A stretch of DNA of 12,928 nucleotides. Source: Pseudonocardiales bacterium (lineage in GTDB: Bacteria; Actinomycetota; Actinomycetes; Mycobacteriales; Jatrophihabitantaceae). Each line of letters starts with the position of its first letter. The first letter of the stretch is position 1. The translations under genes were made by a program, and so were the position numbers. Below, piece after piece: positions 1 to 6,099 of the stretch. Under the pieces are notes generated by a model. That model did not search any database. It was given only the letters and a program-made list of their open reading frames with translations, and was not told where the DNA came from. The DNA is taken from NCBI GenBank assembly GCA_030840415.1, contig JAVEEO010000530.1, forward strand, positions 1 through 12,928, written 5' to 3'.

Positions 1-460
1 GGTACCAGGAGCACCACATCGTCGGTGCCGGCCGCAGCGGCGGGACCGACGCCCGGGCGGCGAAGCGGTCACCGAAGGCCGCCAGCGCGGCCGGAACGCC
101 CGCCTGAGCGGGATGTTCGGTGACCGACACGGGGCCGTCGGCCCAGATCGTCACCTCGGTGCCCGACTGCCGCGCGGTGATCCGGGGCACGGCGTCGTCG
201 GCGTCGTCGGCACCGATCACCACGATCGGTTCGCCGGTACCCGGATCCAGCGCCAGCAGCCCCTCGCCGCTGAAGGTCCCCGGCTCGGGCATCGGCCGGG
301 TTCCGCCGTAATTGCCGCGGTAGTTCAGGGCGCTGGTTGCCCGCGGCGGCGTCGCCAGCAGGGGATATACGCCCGACGGCGACCAGGACTGCCAACCCTC
401 CTCGTAGCAGCGGGCCCGCCGGGCATCCACTTCGAGGCTGAGAAGACGCTGCTGCTGCAC
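1..460 (-). CDS. GH36-like alpha-galactosidase, N-terminal part (runs off the left edge)
   Basis: About 153 codons are visible, and the C-terminal part, which should hold most of the active site, lies beyond the window. The start is GTG at 460: an in-frame TGA lies two codons upstream (466-464), and AGGAG at 471-467 gives good spacing. The visible protein has YEEGWQSWSPSG near residue 20, then a beta-rich stretch, then PTMWCSWY at the very edge. A GWQSWSP-type N-terminal motif followed by a WCSWY-type strand at the beginning of the barrel is characteristic of short GH36 (clan GH-D) alpha-galactosidases. Such enzymes cleave terminal alpha-1,6-galactose from melibiose or raffinose. There is no signal peptide, so it should act in the cytosol on imported sugar. 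It is the last visible gene of the row, 45 bases after the permease gene, next to galactose-type transport genes and downstream of galK and galE, which supports the call. Another clan GH-D glycosidase remains possible. Confidence 0.8.
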   Translation of the reverse strand, partial: MQQQRLLSLEVDARRARCYEEGWQSWSPSGVYPLLATPPRATSALNYRGNYGGTRPMPEPGTFSGEGLLALDPGTGEPIVVIGADDADDAVPRITARQSGTEVTIWADGPVSVTEHPAQAGVPAALAAFGDRFAARASVPPLRPAPTMWCSWY

Positions 461-505
461 GGATCACTCCTGTCGGCACGGCTCGATCGTCACCACGGCA
501 GCTGT

Positions 506-1420
506 TCAGCCCTTGCTCGCGCCGAGGGTCAGCCCGGCGACGAACTGTCGTTGCAACAACAGGTACACCACCAGGGTCGGGATGACGGTGATGGTGGCCC
601 CGGCGGCGATCAGGTTGTAGTTGGACAGGAAGTCACCCTGCAGGTTCTTCACCCCGGTGGTGATCGGCAACCGGTCACCGCTCTGGATGAACAGCAACGG
701 CCAGAAGAAGTCGTTGTAGATCCAGATCACTTCCAGGGTTCCCAGCGCGGCCAGCGCCGGCCGGCACAGCGGCAGGATGATCGAGCGGTACTGGCGCCAG
801 ACGCTTGCGCCGTCGACCAGCGCCGCCTCGGTGAGATCCTCCGGCAGTGCCTTCATGTAGTTGGACAGCACGAAGGTGCAGAAGCCGACCTGGAAGGCGA
901 CGTCGACCGCGATCACCCCGTAGTAGGTGTTGAGAAGGCTGCCGGAGTCACTGACCGAGTACGGCAGCGGAGTGTGCTTGAACATCGCGTACAGCGGCGC
1001 GGCGAGCACCTGCGGCGGCAGCAGGTTGCCGGCGGTGAACATGACCAGCAACGTGAGGTTGAACCGCCAGCGGAACCGGCTAACCGCGAAGGCCATCATC
1101 GAGGCCAGCGCGATCGTCAACAGCACCGAGGGCACCGTGATGATCAACGAGTTGACGAAGTAGGTCTGCAGCCCGGCCTGCCGCCAGGCGGTGCTGAAGT
1201 TGTCGAAGTTGAAGCTGCCCTTCAGGCTCCAGTAGCCGTGCGCGTCGATGGCCGACTTGGGCCGCAGCGCGGTGAACACCGTCCACAGCAACGGGATCAG
1301 CCACAGCACCGCCATCGCGATCAGGAACAGGTGGATGCCGTAGTGCCGTTGGCCGCGCCGGGCCGTCCCGCTCGGCTGCGGCGCACCCGTAGCCAGGCTG
1401 GACACCGGGGCCGCGGTCAC
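506..1420 (-). CDS. Carbohydrate ABC transporter permease, MalG/CUT1 type
   Basis: This 304-residue membrane protein is the second permease of a binding-protein-dependent sugar importer. A short cytoplasmic leader precedes a first membrane helix around residues 28-52, and further helices lie at about 88-113, 121-142, 166-190 and 270-290. The EAA loop that docks onto the ATPase is visible as TEAALVDGAS with a downstream LP (about 198-217). The C-terminus, AGLTLGASKG, is typical of MalG-family permeases, whose tail contacts the ATPase. The GTG start at 1420 overlaps the TGA of the preceding permease (GTGA, 4 bases), so the two are probably translationally coupled. The substrate cannot be told from a permease alone; the neighbouring glycosidase and galactose genes suggest an alpha-galactoside. 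No ATPase gene lies in the window. Confidence 0.93.
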   Translation of the reverse strand: MTAAPVSSLATGAPQPSGTARRGQRHYGIHLFLIAMAVLWLIPLLWTVFTALRPKSAIDAHGYWSLKGSFNFDNFSTAWRQAGLQTYFVNSLIITVPSVLLTIALASMMAFAVSRFRWRFNLTLLVMFTAGNLLPPQVLAAPLYAMFKHTPLPYSVSDSGSLLNTYYGVIAVDVAFQVGFCTFVLSNYMKALPEDLTEAALVDGASVWRQYRSIILPLCRPALAALGTLEVIWIYNDFFWPLLFIQSGDRLPITTGVKNLQGDFLSNYNLIAAGATITVIPTLVVYLLLQRQFVAGLTLGASKG

Positions 1421-2376
1421 CGCTGAGCTCCCCGGAAGGTCCGGACGAGGTAGAAGACGATCGGTACCAGCGAGATCACCAGCAGCAGCACCGCCAACGC
1501 CGAGCCGACCCCGATCACCTGGCCCTCACCGACCAGGTTCTGGATCACCAGGGCGCTGATCAGCTCCAGGCCGTTGGTGCCGCGGTTGATCACGTAGACG
1601 ATGTCGAAGGCCCGCAGCGCCTCGATCACCGTGATCACCACGACGACGATGTTGATCGGGCGCATCGCCGGGAAGACCACCCGGAAGAACGCCTGGGGAG
1701 CGGTGGCCCCGTCGATGGCGGCAGCCTCCTTCAACGACGGGTCGACCCCTTTCAGCCCGGCCAGGTACAGGACCATGATGTAGCCGGCATGCCGCCAGGT
1801 GGCGGCCACCAGCGCGGCCCACAGATTGACGTCGGAGTCGCCGAACCAGTCCACCGCGTGCGAGGTTCCCGCCGTGCCCAGCACATGGTTGACCAGGCCG
1901 TCGCTGCGCTGGTACATCAGCTGCCAGATGATGCCGACCAGTACCAGCGACAGCATCACCGGCGTGAAGAAGATGCTCTGGTAGATCCGGCTGCCGCGAA
2001 TCCGCTGATCCAGCAACACCGCCAGCAGCAGCCCCAGCGGGGTGGCGACCACCGCCAGGAACAGCAGCCAGATGATGTTGTGCTGCACCGCCGGCCAGAA
2101 CGGCGGGTAGTCCTGGGTCACGTAGCGGTAGTTGCTCAGGCCCGCCGAGCGGATGTTCGACAGCTCCAGCCCGTCCCAGCGGGTGAAGGACAGGCCCACC
2201 GAGAGCAGCATCGGGATCCAGATCAGCAGGGCCTGCAACAGGGTCGGCACCGCGACCATGACCCCGAGCACCAGCCTGTCCCGCCCGGAGAGCCGGTGCA
2301 CCCGCCGGCGCCGGCCGGCGACGATCGGCGACGGCTTGGTCGCCGGCGGGGCGGCGACCAGCGGCAGGTCGGTCAT
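1417..2376 (-). CDS. Carbohydrate ABC transporter permease, MalF/CUT1 type
   Basis: This 319-residue integral membrane protein is the first permease of the sugar importer. A basic, proline-containing cytoplasmic segment (residues 1-35) is followed by a helix at about 36-62. Next come the FTRWDG segment, common near the first periplasmic loop in this family, and helices at about 98-122, 135-155, 185-208, 241-262 and 285-312. The EAA loop is seen as KEAAAIDGAT followed by VVFPAMRP (about 217-240). The ATG at 2376 was chosen because it begins 5 bases after the stop of the binding-protein gene and gives normal family length. The same frame stays open far upstream, but that stretch is a shadow of the binding-protein gene. 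The gene overlaps the next permease by 4 bases. It is expected to pair with that permease and an ATPase encoded elsewhere. Confidence 0.93.
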   Translation of the reverse strand: MTDLPLVAAPPATKPSPIVAGRRRRVHRLSGRDRLVLGVMVAVPTLLQALLIWIPMLLSVGLSFTRWDGLELSNIRSAGLSNYRYVTQDYPPFWPAVQHNIIWLLFLAVVATPLGLLLAVLLDQRIRGSRIYQSIFFTPVMLSLVLVGIIWQLMYQRSDGLVNHVLGTAGTSHAVDWFGDSDVNLWAALVAATWRHAGYIMVLYLAGLKGVDPSLKEAAAIDGATAPQAFFRVVFPAMRPINIVVVVITVIEALRAFDIVYVINRGTNGLELISALVIQNLVGEGQVIGVGSALAVLLLVISLVPIVFYLVRTFRGAQR

Positions 2377-2381
2377 CTCGA

Positions 2382-3716
2382 CTACGCCGCGTAGAGGCTC
2401 TTGGCCTGCGCCTCGAGGCCCTTGGTGTCGATGTCGCCGTTCTTCAGGAAGCCCTGCAGGGCGGGCAGCAGGACGTTGTTCGCCATCGCCGGCAGCGCGT
2501 CCCGGTCGAAGAACTGGCTGATGTACTTGGCTCCTGCGATCGCCTCGGCGCACTTCTTGTTCAACGGGCTGAACTTGGAGGTGTCGGAGCCCTTGGCGGT
2601 CTGCAGGTTCGAGGTGTCGATCGAGGCGTAGGTGTCCTGCCCCTCCGGCGTGCCCAGGAAGGCCAGCAAGTCCTTGGCCGCCTGGTTGTTGGCGCCCTTC
2701 TTGGACAGCATCAAGCCGTCGATCGGCGCCTCGATGGCGTCGGTGCCCTCCACCGCCATGCTGGGGAAGGGGAAGAAGTCGATATCGGCCAGCACCGCCT
2801 TGTCGGTGAACTGCTGGGTCACGAACGAGCCGAGCAGGTACATGCCGGACTTCTTCTGCCCGAGCGCGGTGGCCGCCTCCTGCCAGGTGGCGCCGAGCGC
2901 GGCCTTGTCCTGGTAGGGCAGCAGCGCCTTCCAGTTGTCGAAGACGTCCTTGACCTTCTGCTGGTCCCAGGACTCCTTGTGCGCGCACAGGTCGACGTGG
3001 AACTGGTAGCCGTTGGTGCGCATGTTCAGGTAGTCGAAGGTGCCCATGGCCGGCCAGCCGTCCTTGTCGGCGAAGCCGATCGGGATCAGCCCGTCCTTCT
3101 GCATCTTCGCACTCAGCGTCTTGAGCTCGTCGAAGGTGGCCGGCACCTGGTAACCCTTGGCCTCCCACAGGCTCTTGCGGTAGAAGAAGCCCCACGGGTA
3201 GTTGTAATTGGGCACGAAGTACTTCTTGCCGTCATCGCCGGTGGAGGCCTTGGCCAGCGCGTCGGAGAAGTTGCCGCCGATCTTCTCCCAGACGTCGTCG
3301 ATCGGCGCGGCCAGGCCCTTGCCGGCGTAGAAGCGCATCCGGTAGCCGGCGAACCAGGTGAAGACGTCGTCCGGGCTGCCGTTGAGGTAGGAGTTGATGT
3401 TGTTCTGGAAGTCGTTGTGCGGGACGGTGTTGACCTTGACGGTGTCGCCGGACTGCTTGCTGAAGGCGTCGAAAACCGCCTGGTAGGCCCGCTTCGGCAC
3501 GTCGTCGGAACTTCCCGAACCTACGCTGAGCGACTTCGAGGACGAGCCGCTGCCGCCGGAGGATGGCTTGCTGCCGCCGGTGCAGGCAGCCAGCAGCGGG
3601 GCGGCGAGGACCCCGGCGGTGCCGAACCCGAGGCCCTTCAACAAGGTGCGCCGGCTCGGACCCGGCTGGCCGGAGTCGCCGGAGTCGGAGGGGAGGGGGA
3701 GCGGCTTCGCTGGCAT
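2382..3716 (-). CDS. Sugar-binding lipoprotein of an ABC importer (Tat-type signal)
   Basis: This 444-residue extracellular solute-binding protein (family 1 type) should capture sugar outside the membrane and deliver it to the two permeases encoded just downstream. The N-terminus carries SRRTLLKGLGFG (twin arginine at 22-23), a hydrophobic stretch and the lipobox LLAAC, with Cys45 as the probable lipidated residue. This points to Tat export followed by lipid anchoring. A Gly/Ser-rich linker (about 47-70) tethers the binding domain. The family-like features are YNYPWGFFYRK, the WPAM region and the NNQAAKDLLAFL segment. ATG 3716 has a strong AGGAGGA at 3727-3721, 4 bases upstream. The gene has its own promoter and operator region in the gap after galK. 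The ligand is inferred, not seen: a galactoside is likely from the neighbouring GH36-like gene, galK and galE. Confidence 0.92.
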   Translation of the reverse strand: MPAKPLPLPSDSGDSGQPGPSRRTLLKGLGFGTAGVLAAPLLAACTGGSKPSSGGSGSSSKSLSVGSGSSDDVPKRAYQAVFDAFSKQSGDTVKVNTVPHNDFQNNINSYLNGSPDDVFTWFAGYRMRFYAGKGLAAPIDDVWEKIGGNFSDALAKASTGDDGKKYFVPNYNYPWGFFYRKSLWEAKGYQVPATFDELKTLSAKMQKDGLIPIGFADKDGWPAMGTFDYLNMRTNGYQFHVDLCAHKESWDQQKVKDVFDNWKALLPYQDKAALGATWQEAATALGQKKSGMYLLGSFVTQQFTDKAVLADIDFFPFPSMAVEGTDAIEAPIDGLMLSKKGANNQAAKDLLAFLGTPEGQDTYASIDTSNLQTAKGSDTSKFSPLNKKCAEAIAGAKYISQFFDRDALPAMANNVLLPALQGFLKNGDIDTKGLEAQAKSLYAA

Positions 3717-3736
3717 GGGGTCCTCCTGGCTGAGGT

Positions 3737-3758
3737 AGCGTGAGGCAGCTCACACGCT
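3737..3758. promoter_or_regulatory. Candidate repressor operator in the importer 5' leader
   Basis: Two nested inverted repeats lie just downstream of the predicted transcription start. The inner one is GTGAG-GCAG-CTCAC (3740-3753). The outer one has arms AGCGTG (3737-3742) and CACGCT (3753-3758). The near-repeat TGAGGtAGC / TGAGGcAGC (3731-3739 and 3741-3749, 10-base period) adds a possible second half-site. A dyad between promoter and start codon of a CUT1 sugar-import operon is where LacI- or GntR-type repressors of such operons commonly bind. No regulator gene is in the window, so the binding protein is unknown. Confidence 0.45.
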
Positions 3759-3771
3759 CACGGATAGAGCC

Positions 3772-3800
3772 ATTCAGCGGAACCGAACCCACGCTGTCAA
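3772..3800 (-). promoter_or_regulatory. Candidate promoter of the sugar-importer genes
   Basis: On the minus strand a perfect TTGACA (-35) lies at 3800-3795. It is followed after exactly 17 bases by CTGAAT (3777-3772), a weak but placeable -10 box. The predicted transcript would start near 3765, about 50 bases before the binding-protein ATG. The promoter lies between galK and the binding-protein gene, so the importer and glycosidase could be expressed separately from galE-galK. The -35 is clear and the -10 is the weak part of the call. Confidence 0.5.
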
Positions 3801-3819
3801 GCATCTGCCGCCGTGGCGC

Positions 3820-3839
3820 CCAAGTTGGTTCCGAGAACC
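3820..3839. repeat. Two small inverted repeats directly after galK
   Basis: CCAA-G-TTGG (3820-3828) and GGTTC-CGA-GAACC (3827-3839) abut and overlap by two bases immediately downstream of the galK stop codon. The second could form a 5-bp hairpin with a 3-base loop in the galK transcript. No U-rich tail follows, so it would be a weak terminator at best. They may instead be protein-binding sites upstream of the importer promoter (-35 at 3800-3795). Confidence 0.3.
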
Positions 3840-4958
3840 TCAGCTCAGCCGGTGTGCGCCGTCGGCCGCCGTCACGGTGAAGCTGGCCGGTTCGGTGTAG
3901 CCGCGGCCGGCGTAGGCGGCCCGCACCGCCAGCGCGCCGGCCCGGGCCTGTGCCGGATCCACCAGGGCGATCACGCAGCCGCCGAAGCCGCCGCCGGTCA
4001 TCCGGGCGCCGAGCGCGCCGAAGGCCAGCAGCACCTCCACCGCCAGGTCCACCTCGGGCACCGTGATCTCGAAGTCGTCGCGCATGCTGGCGTGCGAGGC
4101 GGTCAGCAGGCCGCCGATCCGGCGCAGCTGGCCGGTGCGCAGCAGGTCGGCGCAGGCCAGCGTCCGGTCGTTCTCGGTGATCACGTGCCGGGCGCGCCGG
4201 CGCAGCGTCTCGTCCGGCAACCGGTCCATCGCCCCGGCCAGGTCCTCCAGGTCCAGGTCGCGCAGCGCCGGTACCCCGAGCAGCCGGGCAGCCTGCTCGC
4301 AGGCGGAGCGGCGCTCACCGTAGAGGCCGTCGGTGAGCTGGTGCGGAGCCTTGGTGTCGATCACCAGCAGCGCCAGCCCTGCCGCCTCCAGGTCGAGCGG
4401 CACCGGCTCCACCGCCAGCGTCCGCATGTCGCACAGCAGCGCCCGGTCGCGTTCTCCGAAGATCGAGGCCAGCTGGTCCATGCCGCCGGTGGGGGCGCCG
4501 ACGAAGTCGTTCTCGGCCTGCCGGGCCAGTGTCACCAGATCCGGACGGTCCAGGCCCAGGCCGAACTGGTCGTTGAGCGCGCCGGCCACCGAGCACTCCA
4601 GCGCGGCTGAGGAGGACAGCCCCGCTCCGGCCGGCACGTCGCCGTCGACGGTGATCGACAGCCCCGGCAGCCGGTGACCGCGCGCGGCGATCGCCCAGGC
4701 CACCCCGGCGGCATAGCCGGCCCAGGAGTCCTGCTCGCTCAGCACGCCCGGCCGCAGCTCGGCCAGCGCGATCTCGACCGGCACGTCCCGCTGGGCCGAG
4801 ACCACCTCCAGCACCGGCTCGGCCAGTGGCGAGACGGTGGCGGTGCAGCCCGGCGCGATGGCCAGCGGCAGGCAGAAGCCGTCGTTGTAGTCGGTGTGTT
4901 CGCCGATCAGGTTGACCCGCCCGGGCGCGCGCCAACTGCTGGCGGCCGGCTCAGTCAT
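3840..4958 (-). CDS. galK: Galactokinase
   Basis: GalK phosphorylates alpha-D-galactose with ATP to galactose-1-phosphate, the first committed step of the Leloir pathway in the cytosol. The 372-residue GHMP-family kinase shows all three family motifs. The galactokinase signature APGRVNLIGEHTDYND is at 11-26 and the ATP-binding loop PAGAGLSSSAAL at 109-120. The C-terminal glycine-rich motif MTGGGFGGC is at 320-328. Asp161 in GGMDQ is the expected catalytic base. Length is normal to slightly short. The ATG at 4958 lies inside the end of galE (8-base overlap, CATGACTGA), with no clear Shine-Dalgarno, so translation is probably coupled to galE. No galT is adjacent, which is unusual because galT and galK are often neighbours in actinobacteria. 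The identification is secure. Confidence 0.97.
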   Translation of the reverse strand: MTEPAASSWRAPGRVNLIGEHTDYNDGFCLPLAIAPGCTATVSPLAEPVLEVVSAQRDVPVEIALAELRPGVLSEQDSWAGYAAGVAWAIAARGHRLPGLSITVDGDVPAGAGLSSSAALECSVAGALNDQFGLGLDRPDLVTLARQAENDFVGAPTGGMDQLASIFGERDRALLCDMRTLAVEPVPLDLEAAGLALLVIDTKAPHQLTDGLYGERRSACEQAARLLGVPALRDLDLEDLAGAMDRLPDETLRRRARHVITENDRTLACADLLRTGQLRRIGGLLTASHASMRDDFEITVPEVDLAVEVLLAFGALGARMTGGGFGGCVIALVDPAQARAGALAVRAAYAGRGYTEPASFTVTAADGAHRLS

Positions 4959-5940
4959 GACTGTGCTGCCGGTAGAACTGCCAGGCGTCGGCGACCATCC
5001 GGTCCAGGTCCCGGGTCGGACGCCAGCCCAGCTCGGCTGCCGCCCGGTCGTTGGAGGCGATCAGCACCGCCGGGTCGCCGGGCCGGTTGGGCGCGTCCAC
5101 CGCCGGGGTCGGGCGGCCGGTGATCCGGCGGACCGAGTCGAGCACCTCGCGCACCGACGAGCCCGACCCCGAGCCCAGGTTGCAGATCAGGTGGCCGCCG
5201 CCGGCGTGGGCAACCGCATGTTCCAGGGCCCGTAGGTGGGCGTCGGCCAGGTCCAGCACGTGGATGTAGTCGCGGACGCAGGAACCGTCCGGGGTGGGGT
5301 AGTGCACCCCGTTGACCTGCAGTTGCGGGCGCGACCCGGCCGCCACCTGCAGCGCGATCGGGATCAGGTGGGTCTCGGTGGCATGCCGCTCGCCGAGCGA
5401 GCGGGCTGGATCCTCGCCGTCGATCCGGGCGCCGGCCACGTTGAAGTAGCGCAGGCTGACCGCCGAGAACCGGTGCGCCCCGGCGTAGCTGGTGAGCAGG
5501 TGGTCCACCGCGAGCTTGCTGGCGCCGTAGGGGTTGGTCGGCCGGGTGGGCGAGGTCTCCTCGATCGGCACCGAGTCCGGCTCGCCGTAGGTGGCGGCGG
5601 TGGAGGAGAACACGATGGTGCGCAGGTCGTGACGGCGCATCGAGTCCAGCAGCGCCAGGCTGCCGACGGTGTTGTTGTGCCAGTACAGCTCGGGCGCCAC
5701 GACCGATTCCGGCACCAGGGACTTGGCCGCGAAGTGCAGCACCGCGTCGAACTCGCCGGCCGCCAGCACCGGATCGGCCTCGGTGATCGAGGCCCGGACG
5801 AACTCGGCACCGTCCGGCACCGCATCGGCATGCCCGGTGGACAGGTCGTCCAGCACCGTGACCTGGTGGCCGGCGCCGAGCAGTTCGGCGGTGACCACGC
5901 TTCCGATGTAGCCGGCTCCGCCGGTCACGAGTAAGCGCAT
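4951..5940 (-). CDS. galE: UDP-glucose 4-epimerase
   Basis: GalE interconverts UDP-galactose and UDP-glucose with tightly bound NAD, both for galactose catabolism and to supply UDP-galactose for surface glycans. The 329-residue short-chain dehydrogenase/reductase protein begins MRLLVTGGAGYIGS, with the NAD-binding Gly7-x-x-Gly10-x-x-Gly13. The catalytic triad appears as Ser113 (in FSSTAATYG), Tyr138 and Lys142 (NPYGASK). Other typical segments are AAKSLVPES, LRYFNVAGA and RDYIHVLDLADAH. ATG 5940 gives the family N-terminus exactly. The frame stays open for more than 1 kb upstream, but that is antisense to the next gene and not coding. Only a weak GGAAA lies upstream, so initiation may be SD-poor. 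It is the first gene of the minus-strand cluster and is divergent from the CNNM-type gene. Confidence 0.97.
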   Translation of the reverse strand: MRLLVTGGAGYIGSVVTAELLGAGHQVTVLDDLSTGHADAVPDGAEFVRASITEADPVLAAGEFDAVLHFAAKSLVPESVVAPELYWHNNTVGSLALLDSMRRHDLRTIVFSSTAATYGEPDSVPIEETSPTRPTNPYGASKLAVDHLLTSYAGAHRFSAVSLRYFNVAGARIDGEDPARSLGERHATETHLIPIALQVAAGSRPQLQVNGVHYPTPDGSCVRDYIHVLDLADAHLRALEHAVAHAGGGHLICNLGSGSGSSVREVLDSVRRITGRPTPAVDAPNRPGDPAVLIASNDRAAAELGWRPTRDLDRMVADAWQFYRQHSHD

Positions 5941-5968
5941 GGTGGCTGAGGGGTTTCCGTTTCGGGCC

Positions 5969-5983
5969 GTCGGAGCCTCCGAC
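5969..5983. promoter_or_regulatory. Perfect 15-base palindrome at the galE start point, candidate operator
   Basis: GTCGGAG-C-CTCCGAC has two perfect 7-base arms around one base. It overlaps the last two bases of the TAGGGT -10 box and is centred on the predicted transcription start (about 5975). A repressor bound here would block polymerase. As RNA, the one-base loop would be too tight to keep the full stem, which favours a protein site over a hairpin. Its sequence differs from the candidate operator of the importer genes. Confidence 0.45.
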
Positions 5984-5987
5984 CCTA
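5982..5987 (-). promoter_or_regulatory. Candidate galE -10 box (TAGGGT)
   Basis: On the minus strand TAGGGT (5987-5982) matches the TANNNT form common in actinobacterial housekeeping promoters. It lies about 42 bases before the galE ATG and predicts a transcription start near 5975. No convincing -35 is visible at the right distance. Confidence 0.4.
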
Positions 5988-6055
5988 CACTCGCAGCAGG
6001 GGCCCGACCGGACACCACGGCGAGCACCCGAGCGAGACAACGCCCCGACAACCGG

Positions 6056-6085
6056 CGAACGACCCGAGCCACCGAACGACCCGAG
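6056..6085 (+). repeat. Direct repeat upstream of the CNNM-type gene
   Basis: The 13-base sequence CGAACGACCCGAG occurs at 6056-6068 and again, identical, at 6073-6085, with a 17-base period. The second copy runs into the GAGGAG ribosome-binding site (6083-6088). It could be a direct-repeat binding site or simple slippage in a short leader. Apart from this repeat and the galE promoter elements, the 159-base divergent gap (5941-6099) holds nothing I recognise, and no promoter for the rightward gene is evident. Confidence 0.4.
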
Positions 6086-6099
6086 GAGCGGACCCCGCC

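Noticed and set aside
113..1426. Long plus-strand open frame (437 codons) opposite the GH36-like gene and a permease
   Set aside because: The translation is low-complexity Arg/Gln/His/Gly with no motif, while the opposite strand carries recognisable membrane-protein and glycosidase motifs.
2377..3195. N-terminal extension of the MalF-type permease through the binding-protein gene
   Set aside because: It lies out of frame within a well-supported gene, and the permease has normal length from ATG 2376.
3827..3839. Intrinsic terminator after galK
   Set aside because: A 5-bp stem with no U-run is too weak to call; it is recorded only as an inverted repeat.
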